From Dipteris shenzhenensis (Eukaryota > Polypodiophyta > Polypodiopsida > Gleicheniales): a stretch of 64,000 nucleotides of DNA. The notes beneath the pieces are model-generated. The model was not told the origin of the DNA, did not search any database, and was given only the letters and a program-made list of their open reading frames with translations. Location of the stretch: the NCBI GenBank assembly GCA_047967505.1, contig CM106541.1; one strand, given 5' to 3'. Of the stretch, positions 47,207 through 59,848 are shown one piece after another. Position numbers and translations under genes: made by a program. Within the stretch, counting starts at the first letter, position 1; the number at the start of each line of letters is the position of its first letter.

Positions 47207-49307
47207 ATTTCCATGATGCTCTTAACACCTACCTCTATGCTCTAGCTTATTATTAATTTATGTAATAATGCATGATGTCTTTATAATATGTTCATCCTCC
47301 ACAGTTTGAATTCAATTTTGTAGCTTGATTGCTTCTCCAGATGGTGCTCTCTATGTTTAACATTTGATAGTGTGTAATAAAGCTCTTGAGATCTAAGTTT
47401 CTTGTTCTTAATGAAAATATTGTGTGCACCTATTTTCTTACCGCTTGAGCATTAGATAGTAAAGTCTTTCAAAAAAAACATCAGCACAACATTCTTCGGG
47501 CATTTTTCTAAACCTATTTTCATCAAGTACTCTTTAATCTAATTTTTTTAAAAAGCTAGCAGAACATTCTTGTGAAATGTATGCAATTGGATGCATTTAC
47601 CTTAAAAGCACATCCTCAAGAGAAAGTGACTTCCAACACTTGTTCTTTATCGTGGGCCATGTCATTTCAATTCTACTCCATTTGCCCCTTTCTTGACTCA
47701 CAATGGGTACCTCTTTCCTCCCTTTGATTGAATTTGAGTCCACCTTGTTCTTCACGATACTTGAATTCCACAACTTGTACTTCACGGCAAGGAGGAAGGG
47801 GCATTTCATTTTGAATCCATTTTTCCCCTTTTTTGAGTCACCATGGATACCCCTAAATCACTTATTTTTCTAAGGCGACCCCCCTTTCATTGAATTTTTA
47901 GACGCCCTTTTGTGCACCCCCATGATGAGCTTTCATTCAAGGACTCTATATACATATGGCTCAAGATATGTTTACAACACTCTCCCCCTTGTAGATATAT
48001 TGGGACTACCTATAGACAACCTAACAATAGTTGGCCTAACATCTTGATTTATGCATAAATCATTTGCAAAGCTCACAACAGTTTGATATCATTGTCGAGT
48101 TTTGTATGGCACCTTATTTCATTGTCATGAAATAAGTCTAGAAAGTCAAGGGGTGGTTGATATTAAGCAATATGTAATGGTCCAATGGTTCATATGATGA
48201 TGGTGAGCTACAAACCTCCACATATGTTACGTGACATTATGGTTGGACCCAAGTCCTCTTGGAAGGAAGGTGAAAGTTCAAAGCACTTAGTATATACCAT
48301 TGTGCCATTAATTTGCTTGGCATTGGAGAGGATCTCGAGGGTGGGTGTTCGAAGGTCACCTTTGAAAGTGAAATTGCAAACCACTTAATGGGAAAGCGGC
48401 CCTAGAAACATTGCCTTTCTTTTCCTAAATGCTTACTCTCATGCAATTTTTGGGGCACTTTTGCTAAGAAGTAAGCTTATAGACAGTAGCAATGGTTGGG
48501 TGGTGTGGTGCCACTTGTTAATTAACATTAGCGACATCGTTGTCACTATCTCCGCATGCTTGGTTGTATCATTAGTAGAGTTTAGTTGAGCATTGGAAGG
48601 CTAAGCCAACATTGGGGGTTTAGGGGTTGCTCGTCTAGCACTGCTTAGAAAAGTAAAATGATAGTAGAGGAGCTCCGATGCTACATAGTGATTAGAGAGA
48701 TTTTGAAAACGTCCAACCAGAGTGCTTGCATCGTGCTCAAAATTTCATGAATTTGTCAAAGCCCTAGTACCAGCTATGTGGGGGATGTATTTCTCCCATA
48801 GGCAGTTGTAGCCACCAGAACCAAGTGGGGCATTGAAGAGTGAAAACAAAATGTTGCTAGCACTCGTGTGGGAACGTCAACAATAATAAGGCTCGAATGT
48901 CTTGGGTCGAGGTCCAAATGAAGGGAAAGTGCCTCAGCTACCGCGAGCCACTTTGTAGCGATCGGGAAAGCGGTGATCAGAGCACTTTCTGAGCTATCGA
49001 GGGCCGAAGGGAGGGGGGGATGGCAATGTGGACCAGATTACATGGCAAGGCGGGGAAGATTGTGAGAGCGCGGACTGACGGAGAGGTAGAAAAGAAGGGG
49101 TAGACTAGTAGTCGAAAGTAAAGGTAGTAGGACGAAGGAAAACCGTTGGATTAAAGTACGAGGAGGAGGGATCGCAACCGTTGATAGGATGGTGCCTACG
49201 GCCACCTTTTTTCTTTATCGTCCTTGTAGCCTCTTTTTCGTCGTCTTCATCTTCATCATCATCTTCGTTGTAGCCTCTGTTGTTGCAAAGCGCATACTGT
49301 GATCTTC
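47207..49307. other. Non-coding stretch upstream of the receptor kinase
   Basis: No supported gene. Contains the possible polypurine tract at 47981-47993. The last about 100 bp before the kinase start are rich in TTC/ATC trinucleotides. The promoter of the kinase must lie here, but no clear TATA box was recognised. Confidence 0.5.
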
Positions 49308-51547
49308 ATGGGTTGCTCCTCGTCCTCCACCCTCACCTTCTTCTTCTCCTCCTCCCTCCTCCTCCTCCTCCTCCTCTCCTCCTTTCCTCTCGTAGCTCAT
49401 ACCGAGTGCACCAACCAGTCCTCTCCCCTTCAACTCCATGGCTCCTTCAACCAAACGCTCTCCTCCCTCCTCCTCTCCCTCAACCTCTCTTCCTCCTCCC
49501 ACCTCTACCACTTCAACTCCTCCTCCCCCTCCCCCGGTTCCAACCTCAGCGCCATGTACCAATGCCGTGGCGACTTGACCTTCCCCCAGTGCTCCACTTG
49601 CGTCTCCCAGGCCCTTAACACTGCTGCCCAGAGCTGCCCCAACGGCGCCACTTATCGCAATGACCTAGACACGTGTACTCTCCTCTACAAAAATGATACC
49701 ATCGCGGCTGATTTCTCCCTGCTTTATTGGGTTTATAATACGAATAACAACACAGATGCCACCTTCCGTTCCAATCGTGACGCCGTTCTGAAAACAGTTT
49801 CGAGAGCAGCTCCTGCAAATGGCGGATACAATTCCTCATATTCAGGGGGTAGTGTTTCAGAGGGAGTTTACGCGCTTGCCCAATGCCATGGCTACCTCTC
49901 TGAATCTGACTGTCTTCAGTGTCTGTCGCGCGTATCTGACGTTCAGAGAATCGTTGGAGATCAAGTAGGGGCACGTGTAAATTATGGTAGCTGCTACTAT
50001 CGCTTTGAGACCTACCTCTTCTACGCCCAGAGTTCCGTTGCACTTGGGCCAAGCTTTCCTCGCTCAGTGTCTTCTCCGGCACCGAATTCAAACACAGGTA
50101 TTCTTCCAGAATTCCGAGGAAATATTAAAATCATTTTCATTCGCTCAATTTCCGAGATGACCCAGCGAAGTGCTGTTTCCAAGGCCACGCCCAGCGAGTG
50201 TGAGTCTGATATGTGTTCACCAAAAAAAGTGAGAGTGGTGTCTGCGAGTCTATTAAAACTGGCCTTGCCGGTATTGCTTACGAATCACCATCGTCCCTTA
50301 AAATCTTGGGATGTTGTGCGGGCTGCAGCTAAGAGCGTGAACAGATTACTTGTAGTCGGACTTGTAGTGGTGAGCTCCCTGCTTATTGTTGTTTTCGGCA
50401 TCATTTCGTTCCTTTGGACGGGGATAAAGCGGAAGCGACCAAGATACACTGGTATGCGACAATTACTCCTTTCATTGTTGTCGTTTACATTTTCCCGATT
50501 CATTTATTTCACCCCGGCTGTGCTGTACATCTTCAATTGAGAGTCATGCGGAGAAACGCTGGTTTGATCATTAGTTCCTTCTGTATTCCCTTGTGCTCCC
50601 CAATAGAAACCCCAGATCCAGGACCGCAAGATTCTCTAGAACTGCAGTCGCGCTTGCAACATCAGGTTCAATTGTTTTCGCTCGAGGAAATGAAGATAGC
50701 TACAAACAACTTTCATGATGACCATAAGCTTGGGGACGGAGGATTTGGCTCCGTTTACAAGGTAGGAGATTTCTGACAGGAAACTGATCTTATTTTTCTT
50801 TCGGGGATACCCAAACATATTATCTAGTTCATTTGGGCATGGATGTACCGCATTAGGCAATGAGCTTTGTATTTACAGGGAAGAGTTGAAGGTGGACAAG
50901 TCGTAGCAATCAAGAAGCTTTCACGCCCAAGTCAACAGGCAGAACACCAGTTCTTGAGCGAAATAAAACTTATCACAACTGTACAGCATCGCAATCTCAT
51001 CAGGCTGCTTGGATGTTGTGTTGAGGATTCAGAGAGGCTGCTAGTATATGAATACTTTCCAAATCAAAGTTTAGACAAGCATCTGTTCGGTAAGTCAATG
51101 ATCTCCTGGCTAAAAGCTACTCGACAGTTCAAACCTTTGCTTCTCTAGAGGAGTTGTCACTTTGAGTGTCTTTCTTCTTTTTAATATGTCCTCTCTTTCT
51201 CTCTATACGAGTAGTAGGACCCGTCTACTACGGATTACAACCCCGCTCTGTTGGGTCTCAAAGTTTCGATCAAAAAACTGTCTTTCGTTTCTAGGAATAA
51301 AATATAAGGTTTCATTTACAAATTTCAAGCTTTGAGAAATTTTTAGGAAATCTCTCTCTCCCTCTCTCTCTCTCTCTCTTACATCTCTCTATAAAACACA
51401 TGTGTGTGCATGTGCACACACACACACGCACACATAATCTCTCTCTCTCTCTCTCTCTCTCTGTGTTAACATTGTGTCAGCCACAATTACACCCCCTATC
51501 CAGCCGCATCGACTCCCCCCTCATGTCTACACACACACACTCCCCTC

Positions 51548-51593
<46 letters not shown>

Positions 51594-53379
51594 TGTCAGC
51601 AGTGTGTCAGTCGCATTTACTCCCCCCCCCACACACACACACACACTATTATTATTATTATTATTATATACATGTGTGTGTGTGATAATATATAGTATAT
51701 TATATATTATTTAATATATATTATAATATCATATATTATATTCGAATATCATGGCCTAGAGCTTGAGAACTATAATGAAACCCTAGATCATGGCCTTAAG
51801 AGCTCAAGAACTAGAATGAAATCCTTGTTTTTAAGGACTAGAGATGACGCCACATGTCCTCTACCAAGTTCTTTCGACTGTTAATCATAGGTGAGATTTA
51901 AATATGCATACAACCAGCTTTTTGCATTTGCATCCTGTTCCTCCCATGTACTCAGACCCTAGTTCCCTAGGAAGTTTCATAAAGCATTTATGATAGAAGA
52001 GACAATTTTGTGACTACAAATGGGACAAAAAACTGAATACTTATTTCCTTACTTTTCCCACCCATGTGGTAAGACTCTAAAGTAAATGTTAATTTGTGGT
52101 ATATTTGACACCTTGCACATGTTGCAGATCTACAAGGACGAACAAGGTTGAGCTGGAGCATTCGACGAGAGATTATACTAGGCACAACTAAAGGGCTTGC
52201 ATATCTGCACCATGATGCACACGTGCGAATTGTCCATAGGGACATTAAGGCATCAAACATTCTATTGGATGATAAGCTACACCCAAAAATTTCTGATTTT
52301 GGCTTAGCTAGGCTATTTTCAGTTAGCCAAACCCACATTAGCACACAAATTGCAGGAACACTGTAAGATCCCTTCTTGCTACACCTTTACTTCTTTATCA
52401 ACTACATCAAGCTTCATTGTTTGTTAAAGTACGCTTGCTTGCATAGAGTAGAATTTAGAAAAAGGAAAATAGCCCAAAATAGTAGTTACATTCCATTTAC
52501 ATGCCACCTATTTTCTTAGCATTTCCCTTCAATGATTGATAAATCTATTTATATGCAGGGGTTATCTTGCTCCCGAGTATGCAATGCATGGACAACTCAC
52601 AGAAAAGTCTGACGTTTTTAGCTTTGGGCTTGTCATTTTGGAGATAATAAGTGGACGAAGAGTTCTGGATATTAACCTACATGAGGAACAACAAGTCCTT
52701 CTCAATTGGGTGAGTACACTCTTTGTTTAGGATAGATGATAATGCCTTCACATGTTTCCAACATAGTTTGATTGAGAAAAGAATAGCCACTCCCTTTGTT
52801 TTATAGTTTTGCAATAATTGTAGAAGCAATTTTACTAGAGATGAATTTTGCTCAATGCTTGATTTCTACTATTATTGTTATATAAATTGCATGATGGTAT
52901 GAAGTCCTTGGTAGCTATAACAAGTTATTGCTTAAAATCTGTGGTGGCAGACATGGAATTTGTATCAAGAGCAACGCCAATTGGAGCTAGTAGACCCATT
53001 ATTGAACAATAATTATTCCATGAATGAAGCAGCTAGATACATTCATGTAGCACTATTATGCACACAAGCAGTTGCAGGATTGAGGCCCAACATGAACAAA
53101 GTGATTCTATTGCTGGATGGTCAATCAGAGATCTTGGACATACCCACCCAGCCTGCTTTTCTATCAAGTAGTGTCATTGAGGCTAAATTTGAAATGACCA
53201 ATAATTATTCTCAAAATTATCAAAGAAATGCTCCATCATACGTGCCACCAATTTTGTTCGAACCTAGTCCAGCTAGCACATCCTCTCCTTCTCAATTGTC
53301 ACCCTCTAGAACTCCCCTCATCTCCAAAGCATCTACAAATATTGTATCTTCCATCAGTGATGTACCAGAGCCTCGATGA
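49308..53379 (+). CDS. Cysteine-rich receptor-like protein kinase, 7 exons, 697 aa
   Basis: Plasma-membrane Ser/Thr receptor kinase of the CRK (DUF26) family. Exons: 49308-50097, 50329-50451, 50607-50761, 50879-51089, 52128-52362, 52559-52709, 52951-53379; all GT-AG and in phase. Residues 1-31 are a signal peptide. Two DUF26 domains carry C-X8-C-X2-C (Cys86/95/98 and Cys193/202/205). One membrane helix lies at about 270-293, followed by KRKRPR. The kinase has a glycine loop [10 protein letters not shown] (347-356), Lys368 in [12 protein letters not shown] (Asp465; an RD kinase) and DFG (483-485), then GYLAPEY. The tail is Ser/Pro-rich. Start is the ATG at 49308, since the upstream GTG at 49299 is not a usual start. 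Intact by sight. Ligand unknown; CRKs act in stress and immune signalling. Confidence 0.93.
51350..51760. repeat. Microsatellite cluster in kinase intron 4
   Basis: Intron 4 (51090-52127, 1038 bp) contains (CT)n at 51352-51380, 51438-51462 and 51546-51590, (CA)n at 51416-51428, 51529-51540 and 51631-51646, (ATT)n at 51647-51667 and a palindromic AT stretch at 51690-51745. The exon borders on either side are sound. Confidence 0.9.
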
Positions 53380-54383
53380 ACCAGACATTGTGCTCTTCCT
53401 ATGTTTTTTAATTATAAGAAGGGTGAACTACTTCACAAAACGTTTTGATAATGGAGGTGTGATCTATTTATATCGATGTATGCCAAAAATTCTAGATCTA
53501 GTACTATTGCAGTGCATTTCTTGTCTTTTAGACTAGAAAAATATAATGTTTTATGCCTCCTTTATGCTTGTTTCTACACTAGATGTTTCATGATTCTCAT
53601 GACACAATGGTCCTTTTTTCCATCAATTGTGGTTGGGCATAGTCATTGATAAGACAAAATAAGGCTTTGCAATGGAAAAATGAGAAGCATTACTCACAGT
53701 AATTTGATACTAATAGAGGAACACATGTGAAGATAGGCATTAAGGAGGACGGCCATCATAAATGCTTAAGATTGGGAATGTTTAAAAAATCGCACAAGGG
53801 TGATGTAGAAGTAGTATACAAGCTAGGAAGAACAAGGAATAGATGTACACAAATGAGATACGGTTGACTAACTATTCATCAAAAACTACGGGAATTTACT
53901 CAAAAAGAGCCTCATGAGGAGTGGATTATCAAAACAAATTAAGAACTAACAAGGCCTATGGAGGGTCCCATCACCCCCATATTGGGACAAGAAGGTACAC
54001 CTCCCTAAGCCCTTGGGGGTCCCAAAAAGTGCACCTACCTATCCCACTTGGAGTGGCCCCTCACTTCCTCAAAGTTGACTCTCTTTACACTTTTCTGGTG
54101 GTCCCCATCCCTAAAAAGTATCTCGGGGGTAACCTTCTCACAAAAAAATTGAATTTTTTCAAAAGTGCCAAAAATGTCCCAAAACCCTTCTAAACCTTCC
54201 CTAAATTATACCTATGCATCCAAATCACTTTCCAACAACTAATCCCTACTCCTTCTCACCATAATCATGAGCACGGAAGGGGGTAGCTAACATCTGTGCA
54301 AATGGCTAACTGTCAATGTTGGCTATGTGTGATGGGGTTTGATGCTTGTGGATACTATTATGAAGTAACTAAGCGCACTGTCT
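53380..54383. other. 3' flank of the kinase, no gene
   Basis: Holds the kinase 3' UTR and intergenic sequence. A block at about 53900-53975 (CATGAGGAGTGGATT ... GGAGGGTCCCA) resembles 63085-63152, an unclassified dispersed repeat. Confidence 0.5.
54381..54383. other. Target-site duplication TCT, left copy, of element C
   Basis: TCT precedes CACAACAA at 54384 and recurs at 61896-61898 after TTGTTGTG. Confidence 0.88.
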
Positions 54384-54397
54384 CACAACAACACAAA

Positions 54398-54690
54398 GCA
54401 ACTATAGACGCGCTTGGTAGACGCGCAAAATAGCGGGCGCGTCTATAGGCGTTGTTTTAGTAGAGAAATTACGGGCGCGTCTATTAGCCCGGCTAAATCC
54501 TCGTTTTTTTTCGCGTCAATATTCGCGTTTATTTGCGCGTTAGACCAAAGAAATTACGGGGCCGTCTATCATCCCGTTTATTAGCGCGTTTATTTGCGCG
54601 TGTATTTGCGCGTTTATTTGCACGTATATTTGCGCATTTACACTGAGAATCAGACGGGCATTTAGACGCGTAAATAGACGCGCTCCAGAG
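54398..54690. repeat. Left subterminal repeats, element C
   Basis: More than ten copies of GCGCGTCTA-type words or their complement (TAGACGCGC), with variants such as GCGCGTTTA. CpG density is far above the flanking DNA. They are presumed TNPA-binding sites. Confidence 0.82.
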
Positions 54691-54852
54691 AATACAGAAA
54701 GTGAGATTTTGGTGTACATCATTGCTTTCCAAACATTGTCCATGATTACCAAAGCACATAATTTTTTGCAAGCCCACATATACAAGAATTAAGGGAAATG
54801 AGGAGAATGTGACAATATGTAAAAAATAGTTTTGCTAATATCAATTGTGGAG

Positions 54853-57800
54853 CTACGGTTCAATCTCATCCTCAATGAGATCAACCCTTGCCAAACTATC
54901 TACTTCAAAATCCAAACAAGTGTTTAGATCTACAAATACATTCAACCCACTACTACTTGTGCCACTCATGTGCTCATCGAAATCAAGATCTCCAATGGTA
55001 GGCTCGTCCTCACGAGTAATGCCGGCCTCAATAGCTATATCTCCTATCTCATGATCATCCTCCTCTCTTGTATCACGGTCATCATCACGTCCATGGCCAT
55101 GATCATCCTCCATATGCTCCATATTAGTAAATGTACTATACATCACTTTGGAACGTGGCATAATAGGTATGACATGCCACCACCTATTATTATCCACCAT
55201 TGGTTGATAGACAACCTAATTCAAACACAAATACAATCATGTTACTTTTCTTGCATCAAATATTTAAAAGCGAGTATTTTTATGTGTGTGCACAGTACCT
55301 GTTCACATTGTTGCGGTAGTATTAGTGTGTCCTTCCTACTTTGCCAAAACTTTGTGGAGTCAATAGTTACAAAGCCACTTGCATGGCGTTTGATTGTTGC
55401 ATTAGGGCCTCTTTCCACCACGTCCTTAAACCACTTTACATCCAAAACATACACAAAGAAGCGTCGAAAGTCAAGCATAATGATATCTTGGATTATGCCA
55501 CAATAATCATCCATGACTCCATTGGCTCCCTCAAAGCTAGCAATGACGCCGCAATCTTGTGTGTTTCTCTTATCATCAATCCGTTGTGTTCGAAAATGCT
55601 TGCCCTCACACCATATAGCATTGAACATAGTGCACTACACCAAGAAAAAATCAATTAAATAAGCAATCTAAATTATAAAAAGCTCCTAACTTATGCATAA
55701 CATTCTATATACCGACCTTGCTCATGCATCCCCTAGCATACTCCCATTCTTCCATTGTGATATGCATCCCCTCGTCTTTCTCTGCTTTCTCCATTTCATC
55801 AAGTAGCCAATCCACATGAATATCCTTTGGAAGTGCTCTTAGACGCTGAGGGTATGGCACACGAGATCCGTGGTGTGTACGAAAGAGGGCCCTTTCTTCT
55901 TGTCTTCTTGCCTTTGCATCCTCGTATCTTGTCACCCATCTTTTCATCACATCACTATTAAGCACGCAAAAGAGGTTGATACTATTACGCAACTCCGTGT
56001 CTATTACTTTGTTGCGTCCTTTTCCTTGAGGCACAATAGAGGTCATCCTTAGGTCTTCATCATCTCTCCATAGTCGTGGGAGAGAGCTATCCACATCAAC
56101 AAGAAACTCAGAAATATATACAAGTGACTCTTGTACCAACCAACCCTCGGCCATGCTACCTTCGGGTCTTGCATTTTGTCTCACGAAGCCCTTCAAGGTC
56201 TTCATGAAGCGCTCGAGGAAGAACAACCATCGTGCATGTATAGTACCGCATATAGCAATCTCATCCACCAAATGTACTATGAGATGTAGTTGGCTTGTGA
56301 GAATAGAACGTGGAAATGTCTCCTCCACTAAACAAACCGCCTCCACCGACATAACTCGAGCATTCTCAAGCGTGGTGGGATCTATTTCCTTTGAGCTCAC
56401 ATACCTCACAAGCTCGCCCATCTTGTAAATACAATCTTTTACGTCCTTTGATGCACTACGTGAAATGCTAGTAGGTAGTATGAACTGAACCCACAAGGAG
56501 GTGGTTGATTAGTTGCTTATAATTATTCACTCACAAATTTGAAAGAAAAAAGATATTATGCACATAAAATACTTACTTGGAGCATCTTGTGCCAATCATG
56601 AGATTTCAAGCCATATAATTGCTCTACACCTCTTTTCTTGCTCTTTGTAAAGGCTCCCTTCAAACACCTCATGCATCCAGTGGGAGTACGAATTGTAGTA
56701 ATAGCGCGCTTCACCGTCGCCATCTCTAGCTTTGATAACATCCACGGTGCACGAGGTAAAAAAACACGTCCATTTGGTCTCTCTTGAGGCCAAGCTTCAC
56801 GCATCCTTCCTGTGGTACGTAGATCCTCCCTTATGCCTGCCGAATCTCGTGTCCCATTCAAATGCTCCCAAATGGTAGATGCCACATTCTTGAAGATATG
56901 CATGGGATCGAGCAGGTGATTGATCTTGAGGTGGGACCAATATGGTAAACGATAAAAGATGGAGTATCTAAACAAAATAAAGTGTTAGCGTGCAATCCTC
57001 ACTTTCAACCAATATAGCCAATCTTTACTTCCAGCCAATAGTTACAAATCCTTACCGGCTCATGCCAAGTGGTGGAGGAGTCGTGGAACCGTCCCAAATT
57101 CTCATCCAATCTCCCGTGGTGAGTGATTGTGGGAGGACTTCATTCCAAGGGGCAACATATCTAGGATGATCAGGTGGGAGAAATCGATGGTGATTCTCAT
57201 AGATGACCTTATTTAATGCGTCTGCCCGTGAGGCAACTAGCGAAGGACCACAAACAGGACATGCATGGTAACCCGATGTAGTGAGACCTGAAACAATAGA
57301 TGCAATTAAGAGTGGAAGGTGGGTTTAGGATGCCACGTCCTTGCCTATTCATAATTAAAAAATGCAATGCTTACCTGAACACTCGCCATAGCCTGGGAAG
57401 TCATGCATCGTCCACATCAAGATTGCTTTGCAGTTGAAGTCTCGTGACGAGGGAGACCTGCTCACATCATGCACCTCGATACCTCTCCAAAGTGTCTCTA
57501 GCTCATCAATCAAAGGCTCCAAATAAACATCAGGGTTTTTGACTTTATGCTTCCCTGGAATTAGAAGGGACAGCATGACATGTCCTTTCTTAATAGCCAT
57601 AGAGGGTGGAAGATTGTAATTCACCAATACCACTGGCCACACACTGTAAGACGTGCTTTTGAGACCAAATGGGTTCACACCGTCCATACCCAATCCAAGT
57701 CTCAAGCTCCTAGGTTCTTCCTTGAAGCTTGGCCATGTGTCTTCAATATGCTTCCACGCAGGAGAGTCCGCAGGAGTTCTCCACTTGCCATCGGTTGATC

Positions 57801-58836
57801 GATGGGAGGAATGCCATGACATGAGCTCTGCAATAGATTTGCACTTGAACATATGTTGGATGCGAGGGATTATGGGAAAATGTCGCAATACCTTACGAGG
57901 CACGTCCAAGGTTTTGAGATCTGCTCTATATCTTGCCTCTCCACAAGTAGGACACTCTCTTGCATCCTTATGTAGTCCACGAAACAAAATGCAATCGTTG
58001 ACACATGCATGGATGCGCTTGTAATCTAATCCTCCAAGAGAGGTCACATGTTGCCTTGCCATATCTCTTGAGGTCGGTAATTTATTCTCCCTTGGAAGCA
58101 TTTTACACAATAGCCTGCACGTGAAGACCATAAATGAGGAAAAGCATTCGCGTAACTGACCCACGCGCATAATTCACCATGTTTGCAAAATCGACTTTAA
58201 AGCTTACTTGAGTAATGCATTCAAACTTACATTGCTCCATCCATAGATGGTTTGCAAGTTTAGTAACTCAAGGGAGGCACGTAGAACAGAGAATGTGCAC
58301 CCCTCAAACAGTGGAGTCGATGCTGCGGTAAAAAGATCATCCTGCTCCATGCTATTATCCCTCCCTTGATGGACATATAAATCCCGCACCATATCATCAA
58401 ACACCTCCTCCTCCACGGCTTCATGAGGTAATGGTGGAGGGCTACTATCACCATCACTCCATGCATCCGTAACGGTCCCTCCTGAAGATCCCACCTCATA
58501 TCGCCGACGCTTCGCCTCCTCACGACGGGCATAGGGTAACATGTGCGGGTGTGGCACTGCATCCTGTATCAAATTAAAACGGGATCATTATAACTCAAAC
58601 ATATGAACACCCATAGGTATCTCAATCAACCTTAACTTACAAATCCTTACCCTGTTTACGGTCACATTCCATTCTCCATACTTTGAGATATGATTGAGCG
58701 TAATCCTGCGTGCACGATACATGTTTCCTCGACATCGATCACACAGACATTTGATTTTTTGCTCCAACCACATTTCGCGATGGTGGATACGGAGGGATTC
58801 ATCCTCACTGGAGCTGCTTGTTGAAGATGGAGACAT
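54853..58836 (-). CDS. TNPD-type CACTA transposase, element C (8 exons, 1123 aa inferred)
   Basis: DNA transposase of the TNP2/Transposase_21 family. Exons, all GT-AG and in phase: 58836-58651, 58563-58208, 58114-57375, 57287-57056, 56967-56577, 56484-55717, 55634-55299, 55215-54853. Exon 1 has CLCDRCRGN. Exon 3 (740 bp, the same length as in element A) has CPTCGEARY, GLGMDGVNPFG and MHDFPGYGECSG. Exon 4 has SGYHACPVCGPS. Exon 5 has NHLLDPMHIFKNV. Exon 6 is DUF4218 (FFLERFMKTLKGFVRQNARP), exon 7 DUF4216 (DFRRFFVYVLDVKWFK), and exon 8 an acidic tail. No stop was found. Compared with B it lacks one intron exactly (junction GTGAG|GTATG near 56402). One oddity: GLGMDG replaces the GLAMDG seen in A, B and D. 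Confidence 0.9.
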
Positions 58837-58893
58837 CCTACAAACAAACAACCCACCAAATTTGCTCTTCCTCAAATCCTTAAAAACTCTGTG

Positions 58894-59060
58894 TTGCGTC
58901 TATCTTCGCGTCTATCATCGCGTCTAATTGCGCGTCTAAATGCCCGTCTACTCTGTGTATTTTAACGCGCCTTTAGACGCGCTAATAGACGCGACTACTC
59001 TGTGTATTCAGACGCGACTATAGACGCGCTAATAGACGCGACTATACCCGCGACTTTTAA
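58894..59060. promoter_or_regulatory. Internal repeat cluster 1, element C
   Basis: GCGTCTA and TAGACGCG words, at least ten, directly upstream of the TNPD start (58836). They are the same words as in the element ends. Inferred binding sites for the element's own TNPA-like protein at the TNPD promoter. Confidence 0.65.
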
Positions 59061-59199
59061 ACCTGCTTTTCGGCGCGCCGCTCGCTTTGCTTTTCTTTTG
59101 ACTACTTAAACATCCCGAGCGGTTTTCTTTCTTCTTTATTAGCACTTCTATAGATTCGAAGCTCCCATACACAAAGCTCCCATACACAGTTTCAAGCTT

Positions 59200-59319
59200 T
59201 CACTCAAGACAAAAGAGCCGTACCTGCACAGCTTGCTTCCAAGCCTAAAGAAGAGGAAGAGTACAAACAAAGAGAAGAAACAAGCTTGGAAAAGAAAGAT
59301 CCTTTCGTACCTTTTCCAA
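59200..59319 (+). promoter_or_regulatory. Putative 5' leader exon of the TNPA-like gene, element C
   Basis: A donor TTTCCAA|GTAAGTCC at 59319/59320 pairs with the acceptor TTTTTTCCAG at 59842, six bases before the ATG. Element B has the same donor. The exon start is not known. Confidence 0.5.
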
Positions 59320-59464
59320 GTAAGTCCTTTTGAAGTTGTTCTTGCTTGCCTTTTCTAGTTTTGTACTTTTTCGCATCCACGAAACGCAGCATCTAGGTAT
59401 GAGCAACACGTTCTTTTGTCGGGCGAAACGTCCTTTTCCACTTTTGAGTATTCTCGACTGTCGG

Positions 59465-59768
59465 AACGCGTGTATAGAGGCGTCTCAGAGCGCGTCTAAA
59501 CCTGCGTCTATGGGCGCGTCTATATGCGCGTCTGAGTTGCTCTAAACATCACAAACGCGGCGATAGACGCCCAAATAGACGCCCTGTTAAACGATGTTTT
59601 AAACGAAGGTTTAGACGCAATTTTAGACGCGCTGTGTAACGCACTGATAGACGGAATCTAGAACGGACTGTTAGACGCTCTTTTAAACAGAGTTTTAAAC
59701 GAACTTTTAGACGGTCTGTTAGACGCGATTATAGACGCGCAGATCAGACGGATCTATAGACGCGCTCT
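59465..59768. repeat. Internal repeat cluster 2, element C (in the leader intron)
   Basis: About twenty GCGTCTA/TAGACGC words with variants such as AAACGNNNTTTTAGAC, lying between the leader donor at 59320 and the TNPA start. The equivalent cluster in B is at 29955-30125. Confidence 0.8.
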
Positions 59769-59848
59769 GACAGAGCCTCTTTTTTTTTTCCCCCCTTTTC
59801 TTCTCAGCTCCCAAAGTAATAGATTTGTTTATTTTTTTCCAGTTCAAG

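Noticed and set aside
47981-47993. Polypurine tract and LTR border on the minus strand
   Set aside because: The motif AAGGGGGAGAG fits a copia, but no partner LTR, primer site or adjoining RNase H could be recognised.
49299-49307. Kinase start at GTG 49299
   Set aside because: Plant nuclear genes start at ATG. ATG 49308 gives a good signal peptide.
49215-49562. Minus-strand frame rich in Glu and Gly
   Set aside because: It is the complement of the Ser/Leu-rich signal peptide and first DUF26 coding region.
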